7,158 nucleotides of DNA, taken from the NCBI GenBank assembly GCA_903930745.1, contig CAIYZX010000083.1, positions 1-7,158 on the forward strand, read 5' to 3'. This document shows, one piece after another, positions 5,676 to 7,158 of the stretch. Position 1 is the stretch's first letter. The number at the start of each line of letters is the position of its first letter. Made by a program: the position numbers and the translations under genes. The notes under the pieces were generated by a model that saw only the letters and a program-made list of their open reading frames with translations, made no database searches and had not been told where the DNA came from. Source of the stretch: an uncultured Chloroflexota bacterium. GTDB lineage: Bacteria; Chloroflexota; Limnocylindria; Limnocylindrales; CSP1-4.

Positions 5676-5750
5676 TTGTCCACCAACTTGCGCTGCAGCC
5701 GGCCCGAACCATCCACGAGTTCACGACCAGTGTGGACAACGTGTGGACGG
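5676..5750. promoter_or_regulatory. Cluster of DnaA-box-like 9-mers
   Basis: On the - strand, 5731-5739 reads TTGTCCACA, an exact match to the high-GC (actinobacterial) DnaA-box form. TTGTCCACC (5676-5684, +) differs at one base. CCGTCCACA (5742-5750, -) differs at two and lies 11 bp, one helical turn, from the exact box. CCATCCACG (5709-5717, +) is weaker. The boxes form two head-on pairs within 75 bp. There is no dnaA, dnaN or AT-rich stretch nearby, so this need not be an origin. TTGTCCAC/GTGGACAA could instead be an inverted-repeat operator or part of the moaA 3' end. Confidence 0.4.
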
Positions 5751-5771
5751 TGGCCGGGGGAGGGCCTCTGG

Positions 5772-6866
5772 TCAGCCGCCCATCGTGAACATCTCCACCT
5801 TCGGCAGCGCCGAGGTGGACTGGCTCCGGATCTCCGAGTAGCGGTCGCGGCGAACGGACCAGGCGGACCTCACCGCCTCCGACAGCGCCACGTCGGCGGC
5901 TCCAGCGCGCAATGGCGTCTTGAGATCCAGGCCGGTGGCGGCGAAGAGGCAGGTGTAGAGATGTCCGTCGGCAGACAGGCGGGCCCGTGTGCAGTCGCCG
6001 CAGAATGGCCGGGTGACGGATGCGATCACCCCGATCTCGCCGGCTCCGTCGCGGTATCTGTAACGGCCAGCCACCTCGCCTCGGTAGTCGGCGGCCACCG
6101 GCTCCAGGGGCAGCTCCGCGTCGATCAGGGCCAGGATCTCGTCCGCGGACACCACGTCGTCCATGCGCCAGCCATTGGAATGGCCCACGTCCATGTACTC
6201 GATGAAGCGCAGCGTGACGCCCTCGTCACGCGCCCAGCGGGCCAGCGGCAGCACGGAGGACTCGTTCAGACCCCGGCGGACCACGGTGTTCACCTTGATT
6301 GGCGTGAGGCCGGCGGCGCGCGCGGCTGCGATGCCGTCCAGCACGCGGCTCACCGGGAAGTCCACGCCGTTCATCCGGCCCGCCACCTCGTCATCGAGCG
6401 AGTCCAGCGACACCGTGATCCTCTGGAGCCCTGCGACCGCCAGCGGCCCGGCGAGCGCCCGGAGGGCGGACCCGTTCGTGGTCAGCGTGAGGTCCACCGG
6501 CTCACCGTCCGGCGTGCGCAGCATGGCCAGCTGCCCGATGAGCTGCGGCAGGTCGCGCCGGACCAGCGGCTCACCACCCGTGATGCGGAGCTTGCGGACG
6601 CCGAGGTCCACGAAGACGCCCGCGAGGCGGGAGATCTCCTCGAACGAGAGAACCATCTCGTGCGGCAGGAACGCGAAGTCCCTCCCGTAGATCTCCGCGG
6701 GCATGCAGTACGTGCACCGGAAGTTGCACCGGTCCGTCACGGAGATCCGCAGGTCGCGGAGCGCGCGTCCGAAGCCGTCCAGCCGGCCTGGGCGACCGTC
6801 AAAGGATGCGGCGTCCGTCCCGGAGCCGGGCGTGGGAGCGGGCTGGGGCGCAGGGGGCACGGTCAC
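5772..6866 (-). CDS. moaA: GTP 3',8-cyclase MoaA (molybdenum cofactor biosynthesis)
   Basis: MoaA is a cytosolic radical-SAM enzyme that turns GTP into 3',8-cyclo-7,8-dihydro-GTP, the first step of molybdopterin synthesis, together with MoaC. With GTG 6866 as start it has 364 residues. The N-terminal [4Fe-4S] cluster ligands are Cys47, Cys51 and Cys54 (CNFRCTYC, CxxxCxxC) within LRISVTDRCNFRCTYCMP. TGGEP at 96-100 is the SAM-contacting motif. The second cluster that holds GTP has Cys289, Cys292 and Cys306 (CGDCTRARLSADGHLYTC). The protein ends in Gly-Gly (363-364), the conserved tail needed for catalysis. MDVGHSNGW is also typical. GTG 6866 is chosen because TACGAT lies 6 nt upstream. The frame stays open to a TTG at 7019, but that segment is low-complexity and lacks homology. 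The first 30 or so residues are a proline- and glycine-rich extension. No other mo- genes are in the window. Confidence 0.95.
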   Translation of the reverse strand: MTVPPAPQPAPTPGSGTDAASFDGRPGRLDGFGRALRDLRISVTDRCNFRCTYCMPAEIYGRDFAFLPHEMVLSFEEISRLAGVFVDLGVRKLRITGGEPLVRRDLPQLIGQLAMLRTPDGEPVDLTLTTNGSALRALAGPLAVAGLQRITVSLDSLDDEVAGRMNGVDFPVSRVLDGIAAARAAGLTPIKVNTVVRRGLNESSVLPLARWARDEGVTLRFIEYMDVGHSNGWRMDDVVSADEILALIDAELPLEPVAADYRGEVAGRYRYRDGAGEIGVIASVTRPFCGDCTRARLSADGHLYTCLFAATGLDLKTPLRAGAADVALSEAVRSAWSVRRDRYSEIRSQSTSALPKVEMFTMGG

Positions 6867-6872
6867 CGGCAC

Positions 6873-6878
6873 ATCGTA
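6873..6878 (-). promoter_or_regulatory. Leaderless-type -10 element (TACGAT) of moaA
   Basis: Read on the - strand, TACGAT is followed by GTGCCG and then GTG 6866. The 6-nt spacing puts +1 on the start codon, exactly as for the phosphorylase gene. A GTGAGC 17 nt upstream (6896-6901) matches TTGACA at only three positions. Confidence 0.55.
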
Positions 6879-6968
6879 GCGCCCAACGCGCTCAGGCTCA
6901 CGCGGCAGGTGGCCGACACCCCCTCCACGGGCGCCGGGGGACGCGGCACCGATCCGTCCGCACGCTTC

Positions 6969-6986
6969 GGTACCACCGGTAGTACC
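6969..6986. promoter_or_regulatory. 18-bp near-perfect palindrome in the divergent moaA upstream region
   Basis: GGTACCACC and GGTAGTACC form abutting 9-bp arms that pair at 8 of 9 positions around a central ACCGGT. A further GTAC follows at 6992-6995. The palindrome lies between moaA and the divergent gene at the right edge. Its centre is about 62 bp before the possible start of the rightward transcript, a typical activator distance, and about 111 bp before moaA. It looks like a site for a dimeric regulator, identity unknown. Confidence 0.4.
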
Positions 6987-7027
6987 AGACAGTACGTCCG
7001 GAGACTGCGCTGCACTCAACCATGGAA

Positions 7028-7033
7028 TATGGT
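7028..7033 (+). promoter_or_regulatory. Candidate -10 element (TATGGT) for the right-edge gene
   Basis: TATGGT fits TANNNT in a locally AT-richer stretch (GGAATATGGT) and would start transcription near 7040, about 48 nt before ATG 7088. No -35 match is visible. Confidence 0.28.
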
Positions 7034-7087
7034 GCGTGCAAGCGACACGCTTGGCCGTCCCGTCACGTTGAGAGAGTGCCAGCCGCC

Positions 7088-7158
7088 ATGTCCAACCCCG
7101 AACAGCGCTCCGGCTTCCGCCTTCCGTGGGGTGGTGGACAGGACCGTGTGCCCGCGCC
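7088..7158 (+). CDS. 5' end of an unidentified gene, cut by the window edge
   Basis: ATG 7088 opens a frame that stays open to the edge: 23 codons, MSNPEQRSGFRLPWGGGQDR followed by VPA. The N-terminus is polar and ends in Gly/Pro-rich sequence, with no signal peptide or recognisable domain. An in-frame GTG at 7076 is an alternative start. A weak GAGAG (7072-7076) lies 11 nt before the ATG. Divergence from moaA with a shared 221-bp intergenic stretch supports a real gene start, but 23 codons cannot prove coding. Confidence 0.45.
   Translation, partial: MSNPEQRSGFRLPWGGGQDRVPA

Larger units (their letters stand above)
5341..5771. other. 431-bp non-coding gap with repeats, hairpins and DnaA-box-like motifs
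   Basis: I see no credible protein gene between the phosphorylase start and the moaA stop. The open frames here are Arg/Pro-rich, begin at TTG or lack an SD, and shift frame between the repeat copies. From left to right the gap holds: the phosphorylase promoter and a weak + strand TAAACT; a stem CCGGGC/GCCCGG (5431-5451, partly exclusive with a 5-bp stem at 5450-5463); a stem ACCAGC/GCTGGT (5461-5477); the repeat array (5512-5606); an 11-bp hairpin (5618-5657); and a cluster of DnaA-box-like 9-mers (5676-5750). No tRNA, tmRNA, RNase P or SRP RNA hallmarks were seen. A structured RNA, a dispersed intergenic repeat or a protein-binding locus are all possible. Confidence 0.6.

Noticed and set aside
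5337..5739. Open frames of about 100-120 codons on the - strand of the non-coding gap
   Set aside because: They overlap each other in different frames, start at TTG or without an SD, are Arg/Pro-rich, and the repeat units fall in different frames, so no selection on protein is visible.
6867..7019. 51-codon in-frame extension of moaA to a TTG
   Set aside because: It has no SD, a low-complexity Gly/Arg-rich translation and no MoaA homology, and the moaA -10 element lies inside it.
1..7158. CRISPR array, insertion sequence, tRNA, riboswitch or defence-system genes
   Set aside because: I looked for regular repeat-spacer units, transposase motifs, tRNA T-loop sequences and known defence domains and saw none. 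The only tandem repeat has three units of uneven spacing.

Overview
The window is a very GC-rich bacterial chromosome segment with tightly packed housekeeping and accessory genes. Three genes (thyX, a purine nucleoside phosphorylase and moaA) have a TANNNT hexamer 6-7 nt before the start codon and no Shine-Dalgarno sequence. This suggests a lineage that uses leaderless mRNAs. Together with the base composition and the flavin-dependent ThyX, it points to a high-GC Chloroflexota (for example a Limnocylindria/Ellin6529-type organism) or an actinobacterium. I cannot settle this from the sequence alone.

Layout, + strand: (1) the C-terminal two thirds of a CocE/NonD-type alpha/beta hydrolase enters from the left edge and ends at 1428. 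(2) An SRPBCC/AHSA1-like small-molecule-binding-fold protein (1515-1943) overlaps an MFS transporter (1940-3265) by 4 nt as a translationally coupled pair. (3) After an 89-nt gap comes thyX (3355-4218), with its own leaderless promoter. (4) A 64-residue Arg-rich hypothetical protein (4263-4457) follows, with a strong SD, and is probably co-transcribed with thyX.

Layout, - strand: a trimeric-type purine nucleoside phosphorylase (4474-5340) converges on the small gene with only 16 nt between them. Upstream of it, beyond a 431-bp gap, lies moaA (5772-6866), the radical-SAM GTP 3',8-cyclase of molybdenum cofactor synthesis. At the right edge a divergent + strand gene begins at about 7088 and runs off the window after 23 codons.

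ThyX and the phosphorylase both belong to nucleotide metabolism (dTMP synthesis and purine salvage). MoaA also starts from a purine nucleotide, but no other cofactor genes are visible. The hydrolase, SRPBCC and MFS genes look like an accessory module of unknown substrate.

The least ordinary part is the non-coding gap 5341-5771. It holds two 24-nt direct repeats that differ only by transitions and keep a potential stem paired, a degenerate third copy ending in a perfect 14-bp palindrome, an 11-bp GC-rich hairpin, and a cluster of DnaA-box-like 9-mers (TTGTCCACA type). I see no protein gene there. It may be a structured RNA, a dispersed repeat element or a DnaA-binding locus. No clearly novel multi-gene system is visible.
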